A DNA stretch of 64,000 bases from Paraspadella gotoi (taxonomy: Eukaryota; Chaetognatha), in contig CM119263.1 in assembly GCA_051294375.1 (NCBI GenBank), positions 24,842,688 through 24,906,687 on the forward strand, read 5' to 3'. Within the stretch, counting starts at the first letter, position 1. The number at the start of each line of letters is the position of its first letter. Below are positions 11,894 to 25,141 of the stretch, in pieces. A program made the position numbers and the translations under genes. The notes below the pieces were generated by a model that saw only the letters and a list, made by a program, of their open reading frames with translations, made no database searches and was not told the DNA's origin.

Positions 11894-12834
11894 TGAAAGG
11901 GCAAGAGAGAAAATTATGAAGAGAGAATATATGGGAAAAGAAAAGAAAACATGAGGGTAGAAGAGAGAAGAGAAAAGAGACAAGAGCTAAGGAAAAAGAG
12001 AAATTAAGAAAATAAGAAAGGAAAAAAGAAAGGATAAACAGCAAAAGTAGACTTTAAGAAAGGAAGAAAAGTAAAATATCGAAGAAAAAAGATCAAGAAA
12101 TACAAGTATTGACAATACAATATTGACAAAATAACGATAACAATACTATTGTTATCTTTATTTTTCCCCTTTTTTTGAGAAAGTGATTTGACAATAAATT
12201 ACTATCTACCGTATACTTATTCTCTACCCCGGAAATTCGTCTCCTCTTTTTCTCCACAGATGTCGCTCTTTTTTTTAAGTCGTCATCGAGTCGCCAGTCC
12301 ATTTGGGTCCCCCCTCCGACCCCTCCCCCGGCCTCCCAGACCCGACCCCCTCTGAAATCCGACCCTCGAAAAACCCAAAGACTTTCCTTCTGTTTCCGTC
12401 TCTTCGATTTCCGACCCGAGCGAAAGATTTAAGGGGCCGATTCCAACTCCGATATTTTTGGATTACCTCGCCGAAAGGATATCTGCGGACGAAGCGAAAA
12501 TCGAGGATATTACTTACTCTCTTATTAACTCTCTTTTTTTTTGTTAAACCGGAACTCGGAACTTTGACATTATTTTTTCATAGACTCTTTAACCCTTTCC
12601 AAGTAAGCGCAAAAGAATATATATTTATATATATATAGAATATCAAGGAAATATAGTTTTTAAATCTCAAGCAGTGACGAAAAATACTATGAATGCAATA
12701 TTTTGTAATTTTAAAAATGGTATTATTTAACAAAATTCATAGCAATATTTTAAATAAAACTGGGCCGATTAAACGTTAAAAAATAATTATAAACGCTACG
12801 TATAAAGAAAAGACTACAAAGTAGGTTCTTTTCC
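11894..12834 (+). repeat. F-orientation flank, start of palindrome arm 2
   Basis: This is the reverse complement of about 9,360-10,320 with scattered indels. It contains the pyrimidine/purine tract, TATA-rich stretches and a G/C-rich patch near 12,300-12,420. There is no convincing coding frame; the longest, 111 codons from 12,303, has no family resemblance and is broken in every other copy. Confidence 0.8.
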
Positions 12835-12859
12835 NNNNNNNNNNNNNNNNNNNNNNNNN
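12835..12859. other. 25-N assembly spacer
   Basis: Exactly 25 N, adjoining a CT/GA microsatellite on its right side. Confidence 0.95.
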
Positions 12860-12861
12860 TA

Positions 12862-12893
<32 letters not shown>

Positions 12894-12901
12894 CTCTCTC
12901 G

Positions 12902-12932
<31 letters not shown>

Positions 12933-13145
12933 CAAAACTCTGATCTATTATTACCTCCACTTAAGCTAAAACAAACGCCGGCTTCAAGTTGAGTAGAATT
13001 CCCGCGGTGGTAATTCTCGCTCACCTTCACCTCAATAATTTTCAATTCAGTTCGACTCATTTTTTTCTTAACTGAAAATTGAGTTGCATGTTTTTGGGGA
13101 ATAAAAAACTAAGTAAAGGCGTGTAGTAAGGCGGGGGTACTATTC

Positions 13146-13150
<5 letters not shown>

Positions 13151-13205
<55 letters not shown>

Positions 13206-13326
13206 AGAGAGAGATTTTGTAAGTGAAAAATAAGCCAAACGAATGTCCGTAAACTTTTTTTCTTCCCTCTTTAAAAACACCGCCTTGTTTTTATTACGTC
13301 TGGTTCCCTTTTCCAAAACGAGAAAA

Positions 13327-13383
<57 letters not shown>
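13151..13383. repeat. Pair of GA microsatellites in inverted copies of the locus
   Basis: Two GA tracts (13,151-13,213 and 13,336-13,383) flank about 120 bases of unique sequence. Other large GA/CT tracts in this arm are at 12,862-12,928, 14,012-14,110, 14,277-14,386 and 16,930-17,008. Three of these lie at the points where the clean pieces of the window stop. Confidence 0.9.
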
Positions 13384-13384
<1 letters not shown>

Positions 13385-15109
13385 CACGCAGCGAGAGGCG
13401 AGAAAGTGTACACGCCCCTAAGAACATAAGAATAACCTTTTCAAATTCAAAATGACAATTTGCGAACTAATTTGCCTCGGTGGCTTAAGCGGAAGGGATT
13501 GGTGAGAGATGGTAGGAAGGTTGTGCGCGGAGAGTAAATTTTATAGTGGAAGAGAGATTAAAAAATAAAGAATAGAATAATATATGAGATAGAAACAAAA
13601 ATTACTAGAATGAGGATAGGAAACAAAAATTGTAAGGAATGAGAATAAACACAAAAACTTATAATAATGAGAATAGAAAGAGAAATTTATAGGAACAGAA
13701 GTGTTTTGTTTGGCTGCACATAAGAATTCAAGGCGTTTTTCAAGATGTTCAATACGTTTCAATCTCACAGAATTATAATCAAATTGGTTCATCCCTAAGT
13801 TTTGCCCATTGATCAATTTTTAGCGTAAATATAGAGAGTTCGATTATCTACTTTTTCTTAGTAAAATAAGGTGTTATGAAAAACAAAATTATGTAAGTTT
13901 GACTCGTACATTTAAGCAAAAAAAATTATTTGGTGAGTGACAAATTGCTCGATTATCGAAGTGAGTCGCGCGAAACCGTCTGTCGAATCTTCCAGTTTAC
14001 AGAGAAAGTGATGAGAGAACGAGAAGAGAGAGAGAGAGAAGTGAGAGAGTGAGAGAGAGAGAGAGAAAGTGAAGAGAGGAAAAACGAGAGAGAGAGAAGT
14101 GAGTAGAGGAGAGCGACTGGCCTTCCTCTCGACTAGAGGCGAGATTGAATGCTTCGCGTGAGGAATCAATCGAATCACTTTAGGGTTCGTTGGTGAAAGG
14201 TGAGGCAAAGGAAAGCTGGAGAAAGCGACAGATAGTGGATAGAGAAGTGAGAGTGAAATGAACAGTGAGAAAGAGACGAGAGAGATGAGAGAGAGGAGAA
14301 GAGAGAGAGAGGAGAGAGAGACGAGAGAGAGAGAAGAGAGAGGAGAGAGAGAGAGGAGAGAAGAGAGAAGAGAGAGAGAGAGAGAAACGCTATATGACGC
14401 AAATGACAATTGTTCGAACGGGGGAATGGCTGGGATAATTGGAGGAGAAATGGATTCCTTGTAATTTGAAAATGAGTTTTTCTCTTCTCGACGAATCGAA
14501 AGAAGGAAAAAAAATTGTGATTTTTTTCGTCAGCAAAAATTTTCATTTTTCGCTTCAAAATTGAATCTGGCAGACGTGGTCGACGTCTCTGCGCTCTGAG
14601 CCGAAGTCGATATTGAAAAATGGCTGACGAATCTAAGTTTTTCATTGGCTTTAAAAAAAATTAAATGGAATCAAAAAAGAAAAAAAAATATTATTTTCGA
14701 AAAAAAATCTTGACAAACAAGTAATTTTCTTCGGGAGTTGTTGTTGAAATAATTAATGGAATGGAGAAACAAACCTATGTCAGCTTGGTTCATGCCTTGA
14801 TTGCGTTTTATGTTAAAATTTGCGTGTATAAAAAATATAAAATGAGGGATAACGACTTCACTTTTTTTTTCCTAAAAAAACGATTAGCAAAGAATCTCCA
14901 TTAACAACAGTAATAAAAATAACACAACGACTAAGACGGATGGACGAAAGCGCTTCCCGTTTTCTGGCGCACGAAGGGGGTTTGCCACGCCGGCCGAACT
15001 TATCGTTACACCTCAGAGTTATATTTTACGGTCGAGAAGTATCGAAATTCGTATCTTCAGGCTTTCCACAGTTCTTTGCTTTTCACTTCGTCTTTTAACT
15101 CTTCATACT

Positions 15110-16235
15110 TTTCCTCTTCTTTTCTTCTTCATCGTTAATCCGCTCGTGTTCTCACTTTCTTCTTCATTTCTTTTTTCCTTTTTCCTCTCTTCTTTCTCAT
15201 TCGTTATCCTCATGTTCCCTTCTCATTCTCCTTTTTTTTTCCTATTCTTTTCTTCTTGCATAGGCCGTTATTCTCCTTATGTTCCTCACTTGTCTCTCTC
15301 ATTCTCGCTTTCCTTTTCCCTCTATGGTCTTTGTCTACATGCTCATCATTATCGCCGCATCGCGGGTATGCATCGAGTGTTCCTCACTTTCTTATTTCTG
15401 GCTTGTCCTTTTTTCCTTTTCTTCTTTCTCATCGTTCATCGCTCATGTTGCCTTCTATTCTCCTTTCTGTTTTCCTATTCTTACGCCTTCTTCTTCATCG
15501 TTATCGCTCATGTTCACTCACATTCTCTTAATTCTCTCTTTTCTTTTTCCCCTCTCTTCTCACATTATCGTTATCTCTCATGTTAAGACTTTCATACTTC
15601 TCATGCGCTGGTTCTTCTCGTCTTTTCCTTTTTCTCCCTTCTTTGTTGCCTTTCTAACTCGTTATCGTCTCATGCGTTTCCTCAACTTTCTTATCATTCC
15701 TCCTTTTCCTTTTTTTCCCTCCTCGTCCTCATCGTTCCTTCTGCGAGTTGTTCCACGCCACTTTCTTTTTCGCTATTCTTTCTTCTTCTCATCGGTTATC
15801 CTCATGTTCCTCACATGTCGTTCACTCATTCTCCTTTCTTTTTCCTTCTTCTTCTTCTCATCTTATCCTCATAGTCCTTCAACTGTCTTCTCATTCTCAC
15901 TTATTTTTCTTTTCCTTCTTTCTTCCTATGCTTCTTCATCGTTATCGTCGCTCTGTATGTTCCTCAACTTTCTTCTCATCTCTCTAGCTTTTCTTTTCTT
16001 CCCTTTTCATTCTCTTCTGCATTACCCGAGCAGGTTATACAGCTCTGTTTGTGGTTGCTTAGACACTAATCTCTCGCCGGTCAGCTATAATCGATAAATC
16101 TTCTTCTTCTCATTCGGGCTTCCTTCCCGTTTTTTCCTCTTCTTCTTACTTGGTGCATCCGTTTCATACTCATGTTACTGTGTGGCCAATCCTTTCTTCT
16201 CATTCTCCTTTCCTTTTTCCTCTTGTTGCTTTGCG
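15110..16235. repeat. Pyrimidine minisatellite, long form (noisy)
   Basis: About 1.1 kb of degenerate units of roughly 66-72 bases, each built on TTCTCATTCTCCTTT, CCTTTTTCCTCTTCTTC and CATCGTTATCCTCATG. The exact copy is at 31,602-32,727. Inverted copies are at about 44,950-46,070 (exact) and 6,060-7,110 (noisy). The clean version at 42,900-43,440 has only about half the length. Confidence 0.8.
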
Positions 16236-16928
16236 CTCTCTTCTGTTCCACGGTTAATTTTAACATTATTGTAACTACATGTTTTTGGTTATCTCCGATA
16301 TCTCTGCATGTCCATAAGTTACGATGAATCCTATAATGTTGTGCTTATTTATTAAAATACTACTTGCGGTTGAGATACGGTAACAACAAACAGACAAACA
16401 TAAAACCCATTTATATATATAGTTGACCAGTGGAAATGTAAGTTCGCTGTACAAATAACAGGTAATTTACTGGACCGGCGCCGTTTTCCCGTTTAATTTT
16501 CGCCGCCCATGTATTCCAACACCTTATCTCCTTCGCCCCTAGAGTCCCAACATTTAACCCTTTGCCCCAGGATTCGTCTGCCTCGTCACGCCCTCTTGAG
16601 AGAGCCCTATGTACTTCTAAATTCCTCGGCGAGACGGCTTTGCTCATTTAACCAAAATTTTTTATACCAAATGGAGGGCTTAAAATATAACTGTAAATTA
16701 TAGAATAAACAAATAGAGCATGAAAATAATATAAATTTTAAAAAAGCAAATCAATTATTCTTAATTTTAGCAGAAAAGTGAAAAGTAGGATAAAGTTAAA
16801 ATGTGGAAATCAAAAAAAAAAAAAAGAAAAGAAAATGAAGAATAAGGATTAAAATGTGTCATTACATGATTGAAATGACGAGAAGACGAGTTTGATTTCA
16901 GTGAAGTTGAGAGATAGAAAAGAGGGAG

Positions 16929-16963
<35 letters not shown>

Positions 16964-17576
16964 TGAGAGGAGAGAGAGCGAGAGAGGGAGAGAGTAGAGG
17001 AGAGAGAGAAGAGAGCTTTTTTTCTGGAGACGAAATAAAAAATAATAAAGTAGGAAAAAAATGGTTGGCCAGTCCGCGAAACGAGTTTGAGTTGGCGAGG
17101 AGATATGCAATGAGAATGAAGGAGGAAAAAGTGAAAAGAGGGCGAGGAGATTGTAGAAGGCTGAACCCTGGGTGGGGGGGGGTGAAGTGAAACTCCTTGG
17201 CCATCGTGAATGTAAGAATGAGGGACGGGGAATGAACAATGTTAATGATAAAAGGCTGTAATTATATGAGCGAGTTAGAAATTAAAATGAGTAAAGAGAT
17301 CAGCTCCGAGTTGACGAACTTTGTGTGATAAAATAGTTTCGATAAATTAAAAAAAAAATCTCTTTTTGCAAACATAACTCAGAATTTACAATTTGGATTG
17401 GCGATGAAGGCTGAACAAATTTATTATGAAAATGTAAATACCCGACAAAAAATGATTTTTAGAGGATGTGGTTTAAGCCGGTAAAGTGAGTAAAAATAGT
17501 AATAGCAGTAGTTAAAATACCTTTAGAATTGACAAGGAAAAGTTTTAACTTTCAAGAAAATTCCATTCTAAGTGAG

Positions 17577-17607
17577 GAGCGACCGAGAGAGACGCCATCG
17601 GTCGCTC
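17577..17607 (+). other. 9-bp perfect hairpin GAGCGACCG / CGGTCGCTC
   Basis: The arms are at 17,577-17,585 and 17,599-17,607 with a 13-base loop. It is repeated at 34,069-34,099 and in the clean copy at 52,288-52,319 (loop 14). A GTAAGT splice-donor consensus follows seven bases later. Confidence 0.6.
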
Positions 17608-18965
17608 GAGAAGGTAAGTTTACCGAAGCAGAATGGAACGGAAACGGATGGGAATGAGGACGGAGTTTAATTTCTCTCTTTAGGTTGAAAAGGGAAGAAC
17701 AATTTCCGTCGTTAACAAATACGGATGCTGAGGTGATTTGGCACGGAAGAAGTTCTTGGGCCAAGAGAGGGAAAAGAATTTCAGATTGAGTAATAAAAAG
17801 ATATACAGTAGCGCGATTAACGTGATTAACGTTCATATGTTTACCGTCATTAGTTATTTAAATTTTATTTATCCAACTAACTTTTTATATGTTTCCGTTT
17901 GCTCGGACCTTAGTCTATGGTTGTGTGATTATAGTACTCGGCACTCGGATACCTTGTTGTATTCGATTAAATCGCATATATTATCAGATATCTCGGGAAA
18001 GGGATATACAAATTTTATACATTATAACTGGCTAAAGGTTAATTAAGTTTAACATATTTTTGCTAGCTTTCGTAAGATCGAGGGCCAGGAGTTCTTCTGT
18101 CCGCTCTTCCGCTGTGGAACGAGCAAAGATTCTGGACATTGTATGTGCGATATTCCTGACATACGATGAAAAGATAAAGAAGAAGCTTTAGTTAGTAGGG
18201 GTCTATTATTTCGGTTCTATAAGTTCCCCTGACTATTTCGATTGTAATGTCTCAATATTACTATTCCATTCTCTCTCCTCATTCGTGCCATGATTACTCT
18301 CTGGTTGCTCCCTTAGGAGCATGGTGTTCGCGAAAAAGGCGAAAAAAATGGCTGGGAGGACGGAGTCCATCACTCACGGGTAAATAAGGCGGAATGCAGA
18401 AGGAGGAAGTTTTGGCAGCTTGGAAAATTTATTCAGAAAGACCTCCTTGGCGCTGAGCTAGGAAATCAGTTCGGGAGCGAGAAGCGGAGTTAGAAAGGGA
18501 GAGAGGGAGAGAGGGATGTGAAAGAGAGAGGCGAGACACAGGAACGTATTGTGAAAGGTCTCACGAGAATTTTTATTTTTTAGAGAAGACCTCATGTCCC
18601 ACTGTTACTATCGATTGTCGTTTATCTCCGAAACATTTTATGTTTAAAACTGTCACTGTATTCGGACTTGAGTTTAACAACAATTTACTTCATGAATTTA
18701 AATAACCATGTCGTCAGTTTTTCAGTGCGGCGCCCCTCGGTTTTAATAAAACGGTTACAAGTTTTGTAAAATTTCTGCTTGAATTTTTTTTTTAGTTTTT
18801 ATTTTTTGTCCTTTTTCAATTTGTTCTAAACTCATACCCAGCTGTTTCTTTAAAAAAAAATAAGAAAAAGCTTTTTTTTTCTGACCTCGAGCGTGCTCGG
18901 GTTATTTTCCAAACGGCCTCGCTGCTTTCATGGATACCAAAGCATTTTTCTCCTCCTTTCGTTAT

Positions 18966-18999
18966 CGTCGTCGTCGTCGTCGTCATCGTCGTCCTCAGG
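18966..18999 (+). repeat. (CGT)n tract, paired with (ACG)n at 19,640-19,675
   Basis: A CGT-type trinucleotide tract here and an ACG-type tract about 650 bases later are mutually complementary. Copies are at 35,458-35,491 with 36,132-36,167, and at 53,588-53,630 with 54,210-54,246 (clean). Confidence 0.8.
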
Positions 19000-20959
19000 T
19001 CGTCCGTCGTCCGCCGTCCATATTTTAATCCTGTTTTTTTATCTTGGCTTGTTGTTCTGTTTGTGTATCCGACTGTCCTGTTTCTTTTTCGGTTTTTATT
19101 TGTTGCTCTGTAAAAAAAAAAACACAAAAACGAAAAAACCCGGATTCGTCCGGCTCGAGGTCGGGGGACAGTCTGACACCGTGTTGTGGAGCGAAAGGAG
19201 TGGAGTCCCGGGATGTGGTGTGGATGGATCAAAGAGGGAAGTGGGAATGGGGTGTCGGGAAGAAGGGTTGGGCAAAGGGGGATACTATCGGTGATATGAC
19301 AAGAAAATATAAAGTTAGGACTGAAAGGAATGGGCGTGAGTAGATTAGTGAAATAGAGAAGAGTAAAAGGTGCGAGGAAGATGTTAGAAGCTGAGAAAAT
19401 TAAGAGAGAATAGAGAAGTGGAACAAAGGGGGAAAGGAGCCGAAGAGGAAAGCAATGAGAGACATAGGAGGCATGGAGAAACAGTAGCAAGAATAAGAAG
19501 AGGAGAGGAGCAGAGGAAATAGGAGCGGGGGGCGCAACAGGTCTCGAAAGGGTCTCTCAAGTTTCGACTGGGAGCGGCACGCGTCACTTGCGTCGGGTTT
19601 ATTTTCTGGAGAATTTCCACGAATCCGCCAAAACGACGGACGAACGACGACGACGACGACGACGTACGACGACGATGGCAGCAACGATTGAATAACCGAC
19701 GAAACTAATGGAGCGTTGCCTTAACCTGGAAAATCCTTTTCCGGTTTGGAAGCGAATGAAGGTTTCTCAATATGAACGGCGAAAAAAAAAAGACGAAATG
19801 AACGGAGGAGAAATAAATGAAAGACGAAAAGTTCACAACAAGGCACGAAATGAAGTAAAAACATTTTTAAGCCAACTTATAAATAACAGTCCGTTTACAA
19901 CAACGATTACTTTAATTATACTTAGAATATATAAAGAAAAGCAAGTGAAATAAGTAAAAAAGTGAAATAAATATACAATCAATGAAAATAAGAAACGGTC
20001 GAGTTACCTAAATAGTAAAACAAACAAACGACGTCAACGACGCATTCGGATGACGTCGACGACGAGAAATAGGGATGACGACGACGATTAAAAAAAAGAA
20101 ATTCGGAAGCGAGGACTGGAGAAGCGATGCGCGCGACATTCTCGCCAAGTTCTATTTTTTACCGAAATAAAAAAAACCCCCGCTTATCCGAATCCAGGGA
20201 AAGAAATTTCTTCCCACGCGAGATTGTTTGCTAATCCTTTCCCTTTTTTTTCATTCTATCACGCCATCTCTCCCTCCTCCCCGCTTTTCACCCTCTCCTC
20301 CTTCTTGCCCCCCCCCCCAACTTTTTCCCCAACTCCCTCTTCGCCTGCGTTTCTCACAACAAAAGTCCCGAAAAAAATTTCTCACTCGAGTCCTCGGTTC
20401 CGAATTCGATTGGGGGAAAAAAAGGAGTTTAATGGCATCACAACATCCGATAACCGCATGACCGAATTCTACTTATTTATTTTTCGCGATTATTCAAAAA
20501 AAACACTTTTACTCTTCCCGCTTCTCTTTTCTTTTTCCTAGCTTTGCTTTTTGTTTTTTGCCCTTATTTTCCTCCCTTCTTTCCCCTAATTCCTACTCCC
20601 TTCCTCTCATTTCCTTCCTTCACCATTGCCTTCCTCCCTCCTCCCCCTAGATACCCGTATCTTCTTCCTCTTCCTTTCCGTTTCTTAGGCAATACCCCCT
20701 CCATCGTGTGTGCGCTTGTGCCTCTTTCTTCCATTTACATTCAACTCTCCCCTCTCCTCAACTTAGCCTTCAACTCCAACAAACTTTTGTCGCTTTCCCC
20801 TTTTCTCTCTCGTTCCTTCCCCTTGCCACCGCTTACCGCTATCAATCGTACCCCCTGCCTGTCATCTCAACCCCCCCACCCAGCTGCCTCATCCTCGTGA
20901 GGAGAGACGGCGCTCCCGAATCCGTTCTGCGTCGCTGCGCCGACAGGAATATAGACTTC

Positions 20960-21330
20960 GATACTGCGGAGCGCGCCGATTGCGACAGCGTCCGATGCTG
21001 CATTTGGATGCGGCATCAGACGCGGGCATCATCGAAGGAAGGCGAGGACGGAGTTCCGACTGCGGCCAATTGATCCAGTTCCAAGACTGGGGCGTTCTTT
21101 CCATCAAACACGACACGAATTGTCCGCTGTCATCAACTCATGTAACCAAATAGGGGCGTCCAGTTGGGGACATAAAATGTGGGACATTGTCTTCGAGGAC
21201 ATATGAAATATGGGTGTCAGTTTTTTTGTAAAGACTATGAGATTATAGACGGCCATTCATTGTGCCCCAAATAGAATCGGGCCTCCCATTGCATGAAGAC
21301 AAGGGAATACGTGAAATGTGAACAAAAATG
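20960..21330 (+). pseudogene. Noisy copy of candidate Cys-containing exon
   Basis: This corresponds to the clean candidate at 55,424-55,770. Small indels here shift the frame several times, so no single frame covers it. The exact copy is at 37,452-37,822. Confidence 0.3.
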
Positions 21331-22413
21331 TATTTTTCTTGCTATCGGAAAAGATTTTTAAAAATAAAAAATACCATTTTGGTTACGTAGTTCAATCGGG
21401 TTGTCCATCGCGTTTGGAATTTCGCTTTCGCCTGGTCCGTCACAATATGCAAAGGTCGCACCACCATCCGATCCATTGTAATGGCAAACGATCAAATTCC
21501 GGTCACTGTCCTCAAACACGGTCGTCAAACGGAAAGAATGTACATTGTAACAAGCCGGACCGCCGCCATGTCGGCAATCGGCGAGAAGTGATTTGCGCGT
21601 CGAGGGCAATGAAGCTGTTTCCGACCTTTCATCTTTAAACTGTTTTCGTCCCTTTATCTTGCGGAAATTTATGCGCATGATAAACATTGTCGCCGGTGGC
21701 CGCCGCGGTCCCCCGCAGGCCGGCGCAACGGGCGTCTTTGCTACCGAAGACGACTGGGCCGGGCGGGGCGAAGACGTATTCTTTTCGTCTACGTCAATTG
21801 AGATACTAGTGAAACTACTCGTCGACAGAGAGAACTCGAAACACCGTGAGAGAGGGAGAAGAGAGAGAGAGAGAGAGAGAAGAGAGAGAAGAGAGAGAGA
21901 GAGAGGATAATGAGACGGAGTCTCTTTCTGCCGAGTATTTTGCATATTGTCGTCATCTCAATAGCAGACGAACGACGCGCCGGTCCACATCTCGGAATGG
22001 AATGGAAGATGGGGCGACTCCAACCGGCTCGTCGTAAGAAGAAAAAAAATTGAGAAAAAAAATATAAAAAATATATATAGTGAATAGCGCATTAGGCGAA
22101 GTCGGGGGATGGCGCTCGTATGACCGAAGAAATCTATAACCCCGGCTCCCGCGACCGGCAAGTTCTCGCCCGTTTTAAAAACGCCCGACCAGGCCCTCGC
22201 CCCGACAGGCCCTCCCTGTTTTCCTTCGCTCCTGAGAAATACCGGTTTTTTTTTGTCATTTACTTTCGGAAATTAGCCACGATTTTTTAACCCAAAGAGG
22301 GAAAAATGGTTTTAGAAAAATAGTGAATAAAATAAGTTTTCTTTATTTTTTTCACTCGAGTGCTACGATTATCCTTAACGGGGTCTAGATGAATGAGGCA
22401 TAGGCGAGGCGAA

Positions 22414-22750
22414 GAAAGGAAAGAAGAAAGAAAGAAAGAGAAAGAAATAAATAAATAAATAAATAAATAATAAATAAATAATAAATAAATAAATATAAAA
22501 GAATAATAAATAAATAAAGAATAAAGAAAGAAAGAAAGAAAGAAAGAAAAGAAAGATAAAGAAAGAAAGAAAGAAAAGAAAGAAAGCAAGAAAAGAAAGA
22601 AATTTGGGAACTCAAATGAAAAGAGAAGAAGAAGAAAGAAAAGAAAAGAAAAAAAAGAAAGAAAGAAAGAAAGAAAGAAAGAAGAAAAGAAAGAAAGAAA
22701 GAAAGAGAGAAAGAAAGAAAAGAAAGAGAGAGAGAGAGAGAGAGAGAGGA
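22414..22750. repeat. Compound GAAA/TAAA/GA microsatellite (noisy)
   Basis: A purine-rich compound tract split by a short unique block containing TTTGGGAACTCAAATG. The exact copy is at 38,906-39,242 and the clean version at 56,741-57,032. In this copy the tetranucleotide register slips repeatedly, whereas the clean version is regular. Confidence 0.9.
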
Positions 22751-24270
22751 GGCAATAAATGCGGCGATAAGTGAAAAAAAGGAGGGGAAACCAGATGAAG
22801 CTAATGAAAGTAAAAGGTAAAATAACAGAAAAAGGGAAATTAAGTCGAAAGACGAGGCACAAAAAAAAAAAGTAGACGAAAAAAAATTCCAGGAGAAAAA
22901 AAAGGTTAAAAATAATAAAGAAAAAAAAGAAGATGAAAAGAACGTTTTTCTTGTTTTTTTAACGGTACGGAGGACTCACCGCTGCCGTCGGCTCACAAAA
23001 AAAGGCGATCGCTATGTATTCCGCTGAAACTAAAATGGCTCGAATAAAGAGGCGGAATGGCCTCGCATATTTTTATCGATTTAATGTGAGGAGCCTCCAC
23101 GTTTTTTTTTCGTTGTTAGCGAGAAGGCCCGGGCAGCGAGGGCGATCCACACGATGGGATTGATCAGACCCCGGCTGCCGACGACGAAAATAGCGACGAT
23201 AACGATGACGAATACGACGATATCGATCATGAAAGCCGTTAAGAAACAATGAAGATCGACAAGAAATGTATAGCGAGTATATGACGTTAATATAACGACT
23301 ATATTAACGTTATTAACGACGTTTGTGAGGATATCGATCGAAATCAAAATGACGGTAACGAATGACGAAGATAATGCATTGGACAAAAAAAAAAAAATTA
23401 AATCCTTAAAATTATCTTTGACTTTGAACTAATGGATTATTATTATGGCTAATCGGCTATTAAAGAGTCTTTGTCAATGACCTTTAGTCACGAATTGCTT
23501 TCCGAATGACAATAATATCTCCGTCTTTTTCAAAACAACGAAATAATAATTACAAGAACGATAAATAATGACAAAGACAACGGCTAACGGAGAAACTCTT
23601 AGTCAGCTTCTTTTAAAAACCCCCCTAATAGAAGAAGGGCCGACGAGGGCCCGTTACGTCCGCCCGCCGACGACGCACCTGCCTGGAACTCCTGTCGGTC
23701 GGCGTCGTTAAGGCGCTAAGCAGCAACACATCATATCGGGCCGCCATCTTTTTAGGGGGTGGGAGAAGGGGGGCGCTAAAAAGGCGGTCGAGTTCAACAT
23801 TTCGTTTCCATATCTTTGCGCCTTTGTTCTGTTTCTTTTTCTCCCGGGGTCAACTCAACTCCGCCCCTTCCGCCCCCCCCAGGCATGTCGCTGCCCACTC
23901 ACTTCCAGTGCCTTTCATCGCCAAAGGTCATTCATTGCTTCGCTTCGGAGAAAATGCCATCCTCTCACGGACGGGGAGGAGCTGCGGACAATCCTTGGCG
24001 CCTGATGGGAACCAAAAAACTGGCCGAACGGGGATAGTTCTTTGTTTTCCGCGCCCGGCGGTGGAAAAGCCGAAAACGGGTCGATCGATGGGCTGAAATG
24101 TGGTCAATAAAAGTCATCGACCGATATCGATGAACCTTCTGTCCTGATGTAATACTGCTGATCGTGATGTTAATATAGTATATGGACTGCTCAAATGTAA
24201 TTGCGCAAGGTTAGGTTCGATATTTTAAAAATCGACGACGCCCGAGCATTGGCGGCCGTTTCCACCCACA

Positions 24271-24466
24271 AGATAGATGGCACTTAAAATTGGCCGCACG
24301 AATCACCGGCGCCCTAAAAAGAAAGTAGGCACTTTATATCATGGCGCTTTAATCACAAGCACCCGAAAAATAGTTGGAACATTTTAAATTGTTACCGTCA
24401 ACCCTGGCGTCCCCGACGGTATATTGGCAGAAAAAAATGGCGCCCTAACTGTCGGCGCCTAGCAAT
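24271..24466 (+). repeat. 46-bp degenerate tandem repeat, about four units
   Basis: Each unit carries a TTGGCAC/TTTAAA motif, then TGGCGC, then a CACCGGCGCCC-like motif. Units begin near 24,271, 24,319, 24,368 and 24,424. The exact copy is at 40,763-40,958 and the clean copy at 58,469-58,652. It is not a microsatellite and contains no open frame. Confidence 0.65.
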
Positions 24467-24691
24467 CGTGCTTCCAAATTTGAATGGTCAGCGAGAACGT
24501 GAATTCCGGTCAGAAGAGAAGAAGAAAGGAAAAGGAGGAGGAGGAGAGATTTTTAAATTTTTCCTCGTTTGCCTCTTTTTTTTTTTTTGTCAAGGGAAGG
24601 AAAAAGAGGAAAGAAATTAAAACAAAAAGAGCAAGATGAGAAGCAAGAGGAACTCTCGACAGAAAGAAGGGTATAACTAAATTAAACAAAA

Positions 24692-24948
24692 GAGAGATAG
24701 AAAGAAAGAAAGAAAGGAAGAAAAGAAAAAGAAAGAAAGAAAGAAAGAAAGAAAGAAGAAGAAAGAAAGAAAAGAAAGAAAAGAGAACAATGAATAACAG
24801 AGAAAAATAGAAGCAAAGAAAAAGAGAAAGATTTGAAAAAACAGACAGAGCAAAAAAGCTAAAACCGCGTTGTTTTTCGCTGTGAAAAAACTCACACGAT
24901 TATTGCCCCAGCGAGACGCTCGATTACGACCATCTTGCGTCCTCTCTC

Positions 24949-24991
<43 letters not shown>

Positions 24992-25000
24992 CTCTCTCTT

Positions 25001-25031
<31 letters not shown>

Positions 25032-25032
25032 C
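24692..25032. repeat. GAAA tract followed by CT tract
   Basis: GAAA repeats at 24,692-24,782 and CT repeats at 24,942-25,032. The exact copy is at 41,184-41,524. The clean version is at 58,868-58,969 and 59,103-59,196, where both tracts are nearly perfect. Confidence 0.9.
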
Positions 25033-25141
25033 TTGCTTTCTCTCGATCTCGTGAAGCCTTGTCATCCAAAAATTCCCGCCTCGCGACTTCAGTGAACCGA
25101 GTGAAAAATGTCTTCGAAACCCAAGTCACCGCCTCCGTTTC

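Noticed and set aside
15279-16097. 272-codon frame repeated identically three times in the window
   Set aside because: The identity reflects copying of one source sequence. Its residues come from the pyrimidine minisatellite, and it is absent from the clean copy.
22287-22862. 191-codon hydrophobic frame
   Set aside because: A translation of GAAA/TAAA microsatellites; the clean copy gives only regular FLSF-type repeats.
23081-23386. 101-codon frame with membrane-like segments
   Set aside because: The Val/Ile richness comes from GAT/GAC-type triplets read in complement, and the clean copy at 57,358-57,660 gives a different, Ser-rich composition.
24205-24216. GGTTAGGTT as telomere-type repeat
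   Set aside because: A single occurrence, altered to GGTTAGTT in the clean copy; not an array.
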